From: Clostridia bacterium
Lineage (GTDB): Bacteria; Bacillota; Clostridia; Lachnospirales; Anaerotignaceae
Direction: 5' to 3'
DNA length: 41,014 bases
Assembly (NCBI GenBank): GCA_029098265.1
Contig: JAQXNZ010000008.1
Location: forward strand, 1-41,014
Below are positions 33,373 through 40,445 of the stretch, piece after piece. A program made the translations under genes and the position numbers. Numbering within the stretch: the stretch's first letter is position 1; the number at the start of each line of letters is the position of its first letter. The notes below the pieces were generated by a model. The model did not search any database. It was not told where the DNA came from and was given only the letters and a program-made list of their open reading frames with translations.

Positions 33373-34197
33373 ATGAAAATAAAGAAAAAAATAATAGTTC
33401 CCGTTATAGTCCTGCTAATCCTTTTGTCGCCCCCTGCGGCGGTATTCAGAAGCATGGCTGTCATGTCCGTGTACAGTCACTCTTTTGAAAAAAATTCCGT
33501 ACAGCGTCAGCACGGCTTTGACATAAAAATACCCGGCGGTCTTTCGACCCCGGAGTCCGACTGGTATCCGTTTGTTATGACCTTCAGCGACAGTGCGGGC
33601 TTTCAAAGCTTTACAAAAAATAATGACCTGTCGCTCACAATAATGTATAACTTTCCTGCTTTCTCGCCTGTCAGGGGCTGCAGTCATCTATTTAACCCCT
33701 ACTCGCCCTATCTCGGCAGTTTTTACGGCGCATACGCAGTCAGCGACAGCTCCGGCGGAAAATACGGTTTTCTTGAGGACGGCTCCCTTGATACCGCTTC
33801 CGTGTCTCAGGTACCCATGTTCGATATGCAGCGGCTTGTTCTCAGCGATTTCGGGCTGAAACAGCAGGACATGGTATTCGACTGGAGCATAACCGACACA
33901 TCGGAAGTCTCCTATGCGGGCAGTGACGGCTGGACAAAATGCGATGCGGAAATTATAACAAACAGTCCGACCCATACTCCAAAGGCCTTTGCCATGTCAT
34001 ATTTGCAGTACGGCGTCCCATCGTACAATGTCAAGCCTAAATTTGCGCCCGTCAGAATGTACGGCAGGGTATACTCCAAATATATTGAGGAATATGACAC
34101 CTCGGTTTTCTTTTATATAATCTGCCATGACAAAGATGCCCTTGAAAAATGCGACAGAGACATACTTTCAAAAAGTGAAATCATTCCCGTCAAATAA
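33373..34197 (+). CDS. Membrane-anchored or secreted protein of unknown function (274 aa)
   Basis: I do not recognise a family. The N-terminus (KIKKKIIVPVIVLLILLSPP) is a basic patch plus one hydrophobic helix, so the rest is outside the membrane. There is no lipobox Cys. The outer part is rich in Ser, Tyr, Phe and Pro with short beta-type stretches (LSLTIMYNFP, VRMYGRVYSKYIEEYDTSVFFYIICHD). Its body looks like one globular domain without repeats or metal motifs. The ribosome site is weak (GGAAAAGAGCTGAG). Its end overlaps the convergent chromate-transporter gene by eight bases. Codon use resembles that of the neighbours. Confidence 0.75.
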   Translation: MKIKKKIIVPVIVLLILLSPPAAVFRSMAVMSVYSHSFEKNSVQRQHGFDIKIPGGLSTPESDWYPFVMTFSDSAGFQSFTKNNDLSLTIMYNFPAFSPVRGCSHLFNPYSPYLGSFYGAYAVSDSSGGKYGFLEDGSLDTASVSQVPMFDMQRLVLSDFGLKQQDMVFDWSITDTSEVSYAGSDGWTKCDAEIITNSPTHTPKAFAMSYLQYGVPSYNVKPKFAPVRMYGRVYSKYIEEYDTSVFFYIICHDKDALEKCDRDILSKSEIIPVK

Positions 34198-34747
34198 TAC
34201 CTGACACAGCAGACCATGCGATTTCCATTGCGCCGCATATAAGCATGACCGCCACAGGCCCCATTTTCCTGACCCTCAGCAGTATAATGGCAACAATGAA
34301 TATGACAGCTATATCAAGCCTAAAGGATATAAGCCCTTCGGGAAAAACCGCATCGGCTATTACGGAAATTCCTGCCGAGGCTATCATTGCAACTACGGCA
34401 GGGCGCAGTGCTCCGAGTATGCCCTGCATCATTCCCATGCTTTGGTATTTGAAATATATAACCGCCAGCAGAGTAACTATAATACACGAAGGCAGTATAC
34501 AGCCCAGTGTTGCCGCAGCCGCCCCTGCCGCTCCTGCCAGCTTCATTCCCACAAAGGTGGCGGCATTTATGGCAATGGGGCCGGGTGTCATCTGGGATAT
34601 GGTCAGCAGGTCGCCGAACTCCCTTACCGTCAGCCAGCCGTTGACGTCCACCACCTGATTCTGTATCAGCGGCAAAGCCGCATAGCCCCCTCCGAAGCTG
34701 AAAAGTCCTATCTGTATAAAGCTAATAAAAAGGCGCAGATATATCAT
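34190..34747 (-). CDS. Chromate (CHR family) transporter, half-size subunit 2
   Basis: A single CHR domain of 185 aa with about six hydrophobic segments. The family motif is FSFGGGYAALPLIQ near the N-terminus, and LLTISQMTPGPIAINAATFVG follows. Full ChrA proteins are tandem duplications; short ones like this work as pairs. ATG 34747 overlaps the stop of the partner gene as ATGA, so the two are coupled. CHR proteins export chromate, probably by anion exchange. Here the pair is the last part of the molybdenum-enzyme operon, so another oxyanion such as molybdate or tungstate may be its substrate; this is inference. The open frame extends to 34768, but that start has no ribosome site. Confidence 0.9.
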   Translation of the reverse strand: MIYLRLFISFIQIGLFSFGGGYAALPLIQNQVVDVNGWLTVREFGDLLTISQMTPGPIAINAATFVGMKLAGAAGAAAATLGCILPSCIIVTLLAVIYFKYQSMGMMQGILGALRPAVVAMIASAGISVIADAVFPEGLISFRLDIAVIFIVAIILLRVRKMGPVAVMLICGAMEIAWSAVSGII

Positions 34748-35313
34748 TTCCGACACCCCGCAATCCATGTTTTTACCGCACCCAGTATACCGCAGGCAAT
34801 AACTATGAATGCGGCATTTACCTTAAAAAAGTACGAAAGTATAAAAGCCGCCGCCATTACTGATATGGAAAGTATATTTTTTGACTTCACCATAGGCGCC
34901 GCCATATCGTACACCACCGAGGAAATGACCGCACCTACTCCCGCCAACATTCCCTCCAGTGCCGAAGCTATATACGGATTTTTGCTGAAGGCCTCATAAA
35001 ACAGCGACACTATAGAAATGATTATAAACGGCGGCAGTATGGTACCCAATACCGCCGTTATCATTCCGGGAAGCCCCGCCAGCTTATAGCCCACCGCAAT
35101 GGCACCGTTTACGGCTATGGGGCCGGGTGCGCTTTGGGCAATGGCTGTAAGGTTAAGCATTTCCTTTTCATCTATCCAGTGATATTCATCGGCAAACTTC
35201 TTTTTCATAAGCGTAATAATCACATATCCGCCGCCAAAGGTAAAGGCGCTCAGGTAAAATGATGATATGAACAGCTTCACCAGAAGCTCTTTTTTTGATA
35301 TATCCTTTTCCAT
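34744..35313 (-). CDS. Chromate (CHR family) transporter, half-size subunit 1
   Basis: A single CHR domain of 189 aa, partner of the next gene. The signature FTFGGGYVIITLMKKKF is followed by ALTAIAQSAPGPIAVNGAIAVGYKL-type sequence, then by four or five hydrophobic helices. I start at ATG 35313, with GGAG six bases upstream; a TTG at 35325 is in frame but overlaps that site. It begins 15 bases after the stop of the molybdopterin oxidoreductase gene and so belongs to the same transcript. Two short CHR genes in tandem usually have opposite membrane topology and form a heterodimer. Confidence 0.9.
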   Translation of the reverse strand: MEKDISKKELLVKLFISSFYLSAFTFGGGYVIITLMKKKFADEYHWIDEKEMLNLTAIAQSAPGPIAVNGAIAVGYKLAGLPGMITAVLGTILPPFIIISIVSLFYEAFSKNPYIASALEGMLAGVGAVISSVVYDMAAPMVKSKNILSISVMAAAFILSYFFKVNAAFIVIACGILGAVKTWIAGCRK

Positions 35314-35328
35314 AGCACTCTCCAAATT

Positions 35329-37329
35329 TTATTTTAATCGTATATCAACGGTATTGTCGTTCATCGTCGTGGCCTCGCCCAAATCCGAAAGCCTGTCATG
35401 CTGAAGGGCATTTACCCCAAGTCCGTTAAATGTATGCTCACCCTTGAATATTCCCACGGAAGCCACCGCTCCCTCTGCTATGCCGTCCGTTACAAGGGCT
35501 TCATATTCCACCTCTGCCAGGTCATTGAAGCATATTATTCTGTCTCCGTTTTTTATGCCTCTTTTTTCGGCATCCGAGGTATGTACAGCCAGCTTCATTT
35601 TTCCCTTGGGAGCGTTCATATCGTCCCTTTCGGTAAATATGGAGTTAAGCGTATGAGCACTGGGTACAGATACAAGCTTTAGCGGATATTCGCCGCCGTG
35701 GCACTCGGTATATTTCGGTATGGGCTCAGCCAGCTTTTCGTTTACTATTTTAATTTTGCCGCTCTTAGTTCCCCATTTTGTATGGTCTGCAAATGGAATA
35801 CTGACAGAACCGCCGTTGTTAAGCTTTTCCCTGTCCTCATCGGAAAGTCCTGCCACTGCCTTTGTGGGATGGGAAAGAACCTCGTCTATCATCTGCTCCG
35901 CCGTTCTATTGAAATAATCGTCCTCATAGCCCATTGCTTCGGCAAGGATTCTGAAAGTATCCCAGTTGCTTTTACACTGTCCCGGCGCTTCTACCGCCTT
36001 ATTGGCTGTGGAAAGGGTACAGTAGCCGTAGGCCTCGTATATATCGCTCTGTTCCACCGAGAAGCATGCAGGCAGTATTATATCCGCATACCTTGCCGTA
36101 TCGGTCATAAACCTCTCATGCACCACCGTAAACAGATCGTCTCTCTTAAGTCCCTCGATGACGGCACCAGTATCGCTGACCGACGCCGCAGGATTGCTGC
36201 CGTATACATACAGACTTTTTATGCCTCCGTCCTTTACCGCCCTGCCCAGCTGATTGATATTTATTTTTCTTGCGGGCTTTTCTCTGAAATCGGGGCGTTT
36301 TATTATGTTTCCGTCTATATAGCTCTGTCCCGTGGGGCCGCAGCCGCAGAGTCCGCCGCCTTTTTTAAGCCATGCTCCCGTAACGCAGGAAAGTATTGTT
36401 ATAAGTCTTACAGTCATGGCTCCGTTGCCGTATCTGGAATTTCCGCTTCCCAGTATTACGGCGGGCGCATTTGCTCTGCCGTATTCCATCGCCAGCTTTT
36501 CTATGGTATCGGCGGGTATTCCCGTTATTTCTTCCGCCCAGACGGGAGTATACTCGGGCAGTGTATCTCTGAAAATATCCCAGCCCTCGGCATTGTTTTT
36601 CAAAAATTCTTCATCGGCAAGACCCTCTCTGACAATCACATGCATCATCGCCAGCGCCAAGGCTCCGTCTGTACCCGGTCTTATGGTCACAGCTTCATCG
36701 CAGTAAGCCGACATGGGCTCTGTATATACATCTATCAGAACAACCCTTTTGCCGTTTTTTCTGCCCTCAACAATGTCCTTCATGGACTGTATTCGGGTTG
36801 CCGTCATGTTTGAGCCCCATATCAAATAGAAGTCACTGTCACACAGCTCCCTTGGGTCAAGACAGCCCGTTTTGCCCATGACGTTGGCATAGCCCACGCC
36901 CTTTGCCGAGGAACAGAGGGTCTTTATAAGCTCACAGGCGCCCATCTTGTTGAAGAAAGCCTCCCCGCAGTGTCTTTGTATATCGCTCATTACTCCCGAA
37001 TATACACAGCTGGCTATGGCTTCGGGGCCGTCCTCTGCAATTACGGCCTTCCACCTGTCACTTATGAGCCTGACCGCCTCGTCCCAGCTGATAGGCAGAA
37101 ACTCACCGCTTCCCTTTTTGCCGTTTCTTATGAGCGGAGTAAGTATACGTTTTTCCGAGTTTATCGAGCGTTCATAGTGTCTCATTTTTCTGCAAATCAG
37201 TCCGCCCGATGCAGGGTCGTTGGGGTCGGGTCTGATTCCGACCACTTTATTGTCCTCGACTTCCGCAAAAAATCCGCAGGTCGTCGGACAGTCATAGGGA
37301 CATACTGTTCTTTTTAAAACGATACTCAT
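35329..37329 (-). CDS. Molybdopterin oxidoreductase (DMSO reductase superfamily)
   Basis: A 666-residue Mo/W-bisMGD enzyme. The N-terminal 4Fe-4S cluster is held by C10, C14, C18 and C46 (TVCPYDCPTTCGFF and GLICRK). The metal ligand is probably C139 in TLCSSAKGVGY, which resembles the Cys site of periplasmic nitrate reductases. The MGD-binding regions are visible (IWGSNMTATR, VLIDVYTEP, IRPGTDGALALAMMH, LGSGNSRYGNG, YVYGSNPAAS, HERFMTDTARYADIILPA), and the C-terminal MGD domain ends the protein. There is no Tat signal, so it is cytoplasmic. The reaction cannot be read; no electron-transfer subunit is adjacent. ATG 37329 follows GGAGG and is one base after the mobB stop. Confidence 0.92.
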   Translation of the reverse strand: MSIVLKRTVCPYDCPTTCGFFAEVEDNKVVGIRPDPNDPASGGLICRKMRHYERSINSEKRILTPLIRNGKKGSGEFLPISWDEAVRLISDRWKAVIAEDGPEAIASCVYSGVMSDIQRHCGEAFFNKMGACELIKTLCSSAKGVGYANVMGKTGCLDPRELCDSDFYLIWGSNMTATRIQSMKDIVEGRKNGKRVVLIDVYTEPMSAYCDEAVTIRPGTDGALALAMMHVIVREGLADEEFLKNNAEGWDIFRDTLPEYTPVWAEEITGIPADTIEKLAMEYGRANAPAVILGSGNSRYGNGAMTVRLITILSCVTGAWLKKGGGLCGCGPTGQSYIDGNIIKRPDFREKPARKININQLGRAVKDGGIKSLYVYGSNPAASVSDTGAVIEGLKRDDLFTVVHERFMTDTARYADIILPACFSVEQSDIYEAYGYCTLSTANKAVEAPGQCKSNWDTFRILAEAMGYEDDYFNRTAEQMIDEVLSHPTKAVAGLSDEDREKLNNGGSVSIPFADHTKWGTKSGKIKIVNEKLAEPIPKYTECHGGEYPLKLVSVPSAHTLNSIFTERDDMNAPKGKMKLAVHTSDAEKRGIKNGDRIICFNDLAEVEYEALVTDGIAEGAVASVGIFKGEHTFNGLGVNALQHDRLSDLGEATTMNDNTVDIRLK

Positions 37330-37330
37330 A

Positions 37331-37804
37331 CTATTCCTCCCTGCCTTCAAAATAATTCATTATAAAATCTGCTGTCTTTTCTGTCTCGTCTTTATCAAAG
37401 CATGGCTGACCGTCCCGTCCAATCCACGCTATTATATTTTTAATGCTTTCATCGTCTTTCGGCTTTTCATCGGAGCATACCCAAAGCTTCGGATATTCCG
37501 AATGCTTAAAGCCCTCCAGCATTATTATATCCGCCTCGGGAAACATAGCGGTCAATTCCTTTTCGTCCGCTCTGCACCTTTTTACAAGCTGAAACTTTTC
37601 GCCGTCAAACACCGCTGTACCGACAGCCCCTGCATCATAGAACCGCCTTGTATCAGTTCCTTTCATATCCGGTTCAAAGCTGTGTCCGTCATGCTTTATG
37701 ACTGCCGTTTTCATTTCCCTTGCCGAAAAGACTTTTACAAGCTTTTCAATTACCGTTGTTTTGCCCGAATTTTTATATCCGCTGACAGCTATTATCACAG
37801 ACAC
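37331..37804 (-). CDS. mobB: MobB, molybdopterin-guanine dinucleotide synthesis GTP-binding protein
   Basis: MobB is a P-loop GTP-binding helper of MobA in building the MGD form of the cofactor. The P-loop is SGYKNSGKTTVIEKL (about residues 8-22). DGHSFEPDMKGTDTRRFYDAGA and IIMLEGFKHSEYPKL are typical of the family. The length, 157 aa, is normal. It starts at GTG 37804, inside the moeA end (10-base overlap), with the GGCGGTG site upstream. It lies directly before the molybdoenzyme gene in the operon. Confidence 0.94.
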   Translation of the reverse strand: MSVIIAVSGYKNSGKTTVIEKLVKVFSAREMKTAVIKHDGHSFEPDMKGTDTRRFYDAGAVGTAVFDGEKFQLVKRCRADEKELTAMFPEADIIMLEGFKHSEYPKLWVCSDEKPKDDESIKNIIAWIGRDGQPCFDKDETEKTADFIMNYFEGREE

Positions 37805-38979
37805 AGTATCACCGCCCTGTCTCCTGTCTTAAGTTCGCCGCTGTTTTGCGGCACTTCTATATAGCAGTTGCATTCCGCCGTTGACCTGACAGAGCCGTTG
37901 CCCTGGGCTTCGGGTATATATACTTTTCCGCCCCTTTCCACAGCCTTTACAAACCGCATCGAAGCACTGCTTTTGGCAAAGCCGTTTAAAAGCACTGCCT
38001 CTTTCCGTCTGCATTCATATTGCCTGTCGCCGCTTAAAGACGCCAGCATAGGTCTTATAAGCACCTCAAAACCTACCGCCGCCGCAAAGGGGTTGCCCGA
38101 AAGTCCTGCAATGGGCACACCGTTTTTCGACATTGCGAACATTGTCGGCATACCGGGCTTTACGGCAACGCCGTGGAATATTATTTGGCCTCCTGCCGCC
38201 TCAACCGCCTTTGGTATAAGGTCCTTTTCTCCTACGGAAACGCCGCCCGTGGTTATGACTATGTCTGCCGAAAGACATGCTTCTTCAACGGCAATCTTAA
38301 TGTTTTCCATATCGTCGCCTGCCCTTTTTCTTATAACCGTTTCGACTCCCAGCTCCTCCAGCCGCATGGACACATATATAAGATTTGTATCATATATCTG
38401 CCCGTACTCCAGCTTTTCTCCCTCGGCCTTAAGCTCATCGCCTGTGGATATTACCGCCGCCCGTATTTTAGGACAGACAAGCATATCGCTGTTTCCTCCT
38501 GCGGCGGCAAGGGCCGCATAGGCCGCATTTATCTTTGTTCCGCCTGCTATGAGCATATCACCCCTGCGGAAGTCCTCTCCTCGTCTTATATAGTTGTCAT
38601 AGGCTGAATAAGGCTTTTTTACGACAACAAATCCGTCTTTTATATCCGTCTGCTCCTGCGGAACTATGCAGTCGGCTCCCTCGGGTATAGCTCCGCCTGT
38701 CATTATCCTTACCGCCTGTCCTCTATGTACACATTTATCCGACGGTACTCCCGCAAAGCTTTCGCCTATCACCTCAAGGGGCTGTCCGCAGGCGGTATCG
38801 GAAGCCTTAAGGGCATAGCCGTCATAGGGTGAACGGTCAAATGGCGGATTATCCGTCTGTGAAAAGACCGCCTCTGCCGCAGTTCTGCCCGGACTTTCCC
38901 AAAGGGATATGCGCTCAGGCTCTTTACTTTTTATATTTTTATGTATCAGGCTCAGTGCCTCATCAAGGCTTATTTTCAT
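37795..38979 (-). CDS. moeA: MoeA, molybdopterin molybdenumtransferase
   Basis: MoeA inserts molybdenum into adenylated molybdopterin. The domains are in order: the N-terminal part with NPPFDRSPYDGYALKASD, VRIMTGGAIPEGADCIVPQE, the MoaB-like fold (ISTGDEL, GQIYDTNLIYV and TTGGVSVGEKD), HGVAVKPGMPTMFA with the AGLSGNPFAAAVGFE motif, and the C-terminal domain. The length, 394 aa, is standard. It overlaps mobA by 17 bases at its start and mobB by 10 at its end, as expected for tight coupling in a cofactor operon. No moaA or moaC is in the window; the pterin steps are encoded elsewhere. Confidence 0.96.
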   Translation of the reverse strand: MKISLDEALSLIHKNIKSKEPERISLWESPGRTAAEAVFSQTDNPPFDRSPYDGYALKASDTACGQPLEVIGESFAGVPSDKCVHRGQAVRIMTGGAIPEGADCIVPQEQTDIKDGFVVVKKPYSAYDNYIRRGEDFRRGDMLIAGGTKINAAYAALAAAGGNSDMLVCPKIRAAVISTGDELKAEGEKLEYGQIYDTNLIYVSMRLEELGVETVIRKRAGDDMENIKIAVEEACLSADIVITTGGVSVGEKDLIPKAVEAAGGQIIFHGVAVKPGMPTMFAMSKNGVPIAGLSGNPFAAAVGFEVLIRPMLASLSGDRQYECRRKEAVLLNGFAKSSASMRFVKAVERGGKVYIPEAQGNGSVRSTAECNCYIEVPQNSGELKTGDRAVILCL

Positions 38980-39547
38980 ATTCCGCTTCCGTTATCCTTT
39001 CATAATCCTCAGGTGTATTTATATTTGTAAATTCGTGTGCCTCCGCTCCGATTTCCGCCGCAGAAACATAGTTCATATTAAGTCCGTCAAGTATTCTATT
39101 CATTGAATATATTCCGCTTTCTATGCAGTTTCCGAAATGTGCGGCAGTGCTTTTTCTGTATACGGCAAACAGCGGCTCAATGCGTTCTCCGTTTTTTACT
39201 GCTGTTCCATCGCAGTCACCCAAAAGTCCGAACAGCCCTTTTATCGTTTCACTCCGTATAAACGGCATATCGCAGGCAGTGACAAACAGCGCATCGGCTT
39301 CGCAGTTTTCCAGTGCGGTATATATCCCTCCGGCAGGCCCGCAGTTCTTATATATATCTGTCATCACCCGTCCGTATTTTTCATACTTTTCCGTATCATT
39401 GGAGGATATTATTATTTCGTCAAAAAAATCAAGCTCTTGTCTTATCCTCTCAAATATGCTCCTGTCCCCTATAATAAGGTCTGCCTTGCATGTACCGCCC
39501 ATTCTGCGGCTTTTTCCACCCGCAAGTATTACGGCACCTGTTTTCAT
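38963..39547 (-). CDS. mobA: MobA, molybdenum cofactor guanylyltransferase
   Basis: MobA transfers GMP from GTP to molybdopterin, forming the MGD cofactor used by DMSO-reductase-type enzymes such as the one encoded in this operon. The N-terminal motif is AVILAGGKSRRMGG (about residues 5-18), then KADLIIGDRSIFERI, GPAGGIYTALENC and VTACDMPFI. I start at ATG 39547 (194 aa); a GTG at 39556 is also in frame, but the ribosome-like GGCGGTG overlaps it. It is the first gene of the operon, 24 bases from a good promoter (39571-39599). Confidence 0.94.
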   Translation of the reverse strand: MKTGAVILAGGKSRRMGGTCKADLIIGDRSIFERIRQELDFFDEIIISSNDTEKYEKYGRVMTDIYKNCGPAGGIYTALENCEADALFVTACDMPFIRSETIKGLFGLLGDCDGTAVKNGERIEPLFAVYRKSTAAHFGNCIESGIYSMNRILDGLNMNYVSAAEIGAEAHEFTNINTPEDYERITEAEYENKP

Positions 39548-39570
39548 CTGTATCACCGCCGTTTGATAAA

Positions 39571-39599
39571 ATTATACTATCACTGTTTATATGTGGCAA
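39571..39599 (-). promoter_or_regulatory. Promoter of the molybdenum cofactor operon
   Basis: TTGCCA (39599-39594), 17 bases and TATAAT (39576-39571) on the minus strand, directly upstream of mobA. Confidence 0.8.
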
Positions 39600-39600
39600 T

Positions 39601-39905
39601 AAAGCCGAAGAAAATTAATTCTCCGGCTTTAAGCTGTATACAAACCCAATTAAATATTTGAAATTATTCAGTAATAGCCAAAACAACCGGGAAAGGTTCG
39701 GAAAACCAGGAAGGTTTTCTGAAGCTTTAAACCGTCGGCGGAATTCATTTCCGCTGACGGAGAAGTCCGAATACACAAGCTGTGCGCAGTGTAATGTGCA
39801 AACCGCGTGAAAGTCGCGGCGCCGTAGGCGTTCCCGTAGGGAATTTGAGAACCTGCCAGACTTCATGCATTAATTTAAACAAGTCGAAAACCTGTTTTCG
39901 ACTTA
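39601..39905 (+). repeat. Structured intergenic element, copy C, with one flanking hairpin
   Basis: The left hairpin (39601-39630, arms AAAGCCG/CGGCTTT) is followed by TGTATACAAA (39635), the block GGAAAGGTTCGGAAAACC, a stem CCGTCGGCGGAA/TTTCCGCTGACGG, a long stem GAAGTC/GACTTC with three extra hairpins inside (CCGCG/CGCGG, GCC/GGC, TTCCC/GGGAA), and the invariant arm AAGTCGAAAAC. It ends there, without the GTGTCGAC palindrome and without a second terminator copy. It fills the whole gap between mobA and luxS. Seen from luxS it lies downstream in reverse orientation. Confidence 0.78.
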
Positions 39906-39911
39906 CCGTAG

Positions 39912-40358
39912 TTATAATAAGTGATATTCATGCTCCCATTTGCTTTCAATGAAGAGCTTAGCATCGGCTTTGGCACCCTCCAAATCCATGTAGGTATAGT
40001 TTCCGCATTCCTCAGGCTTGGCTCCGGGTATCTCTGCATTCCATACCGAAATTTCCTCAAATATCTCTCTTACAAGCCCCTTTACCGTTTCAAGGTCAAG
40101 TTCTCTTACAAGCAGGTAAAAGCCCGTCATACAGCCCATAGGGCCGAAATATATTATCTTGTCCTTTAAGCGTCCGTTTCTGAGCAGTGTGGCGCCTATA
40201 TGCTCTATGGTATGGGCGGCTTTTGGATCAAGGGGTGTATCCACATTGGGCTTGCACATTCTTATGTCATAGGTGATTATATCTCCGTCTATCCTTGAAA
40301 CATAAATTCCCTTGTTGAGCTTTCTATGGTCCACGCTGAAGCTTGTTATTCTTTCCAT
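39912..40358 (-). CDS. luxS: S-ribosylhomocysteine lyase LuxS
   Basis: LuxS splits S-ribosylhomocysteine into homocysteine and the precursor of autoinducer 2. The metal site HTIEH is at residues 49-53, the third ligand is C118 in PEECGNY, and the catalytic Cys lies in GCMTGFY (C76). The start MERITSFSVDHRKLNKGIYV is typical and the length, 148 aa, is near normal. The ribosome site AAGGAAG precedes ATG 40358. The gene is monocistronic; the structured repeat copy C follows only six bases after its stop, so the mRNA end may form inside it. Confidence 0.96.
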   Translation of the reverse strand: MERITSFSVDHRKLNKGIYVSRIDGDIITYDIRMCKPNVDTPLDPKAAHTIEHIGATLLRNGRLKDKIIYFGPMGCMTGFYLLVRELDLETVKGLVREIFEEISVWNAEIPGAKPEECGNYTYMDLEGAKADAKLFIESKWEHEYHLL

Positions 40359-40383
40359 ATTATTCTTCCTTTCAAATTAAAAT

Positions 40384-40422
40384 AACACTCCTGTTTACAG
40401 TATAGCGTAAATCAGGAGTGTT
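40384..40422 (-). terminator. Terminator of the SDR gene
   Basis: Arms AACACTCCTG and CAGGAGTGTT; ATTTTAATTT follows on the minus strand. It lies between the SDR stop and luxS. Confidence 0.75.
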
Positions 40423-40445
40423 TTCCACAGTTTATTTATAAGTTA

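Noticed and set aside
35713-36813. Long plus-strand frame opposite the molybdopterin oxidoreductase
   Set aside because: Antisense shadow of a gene with full Fe-S and MGD motifs; no ribosome site.
39615-39866. 83-codon frame within repeat copy C
   Set aside because: It lies in the structured element, has no start signal and is not kept in copies A and B.
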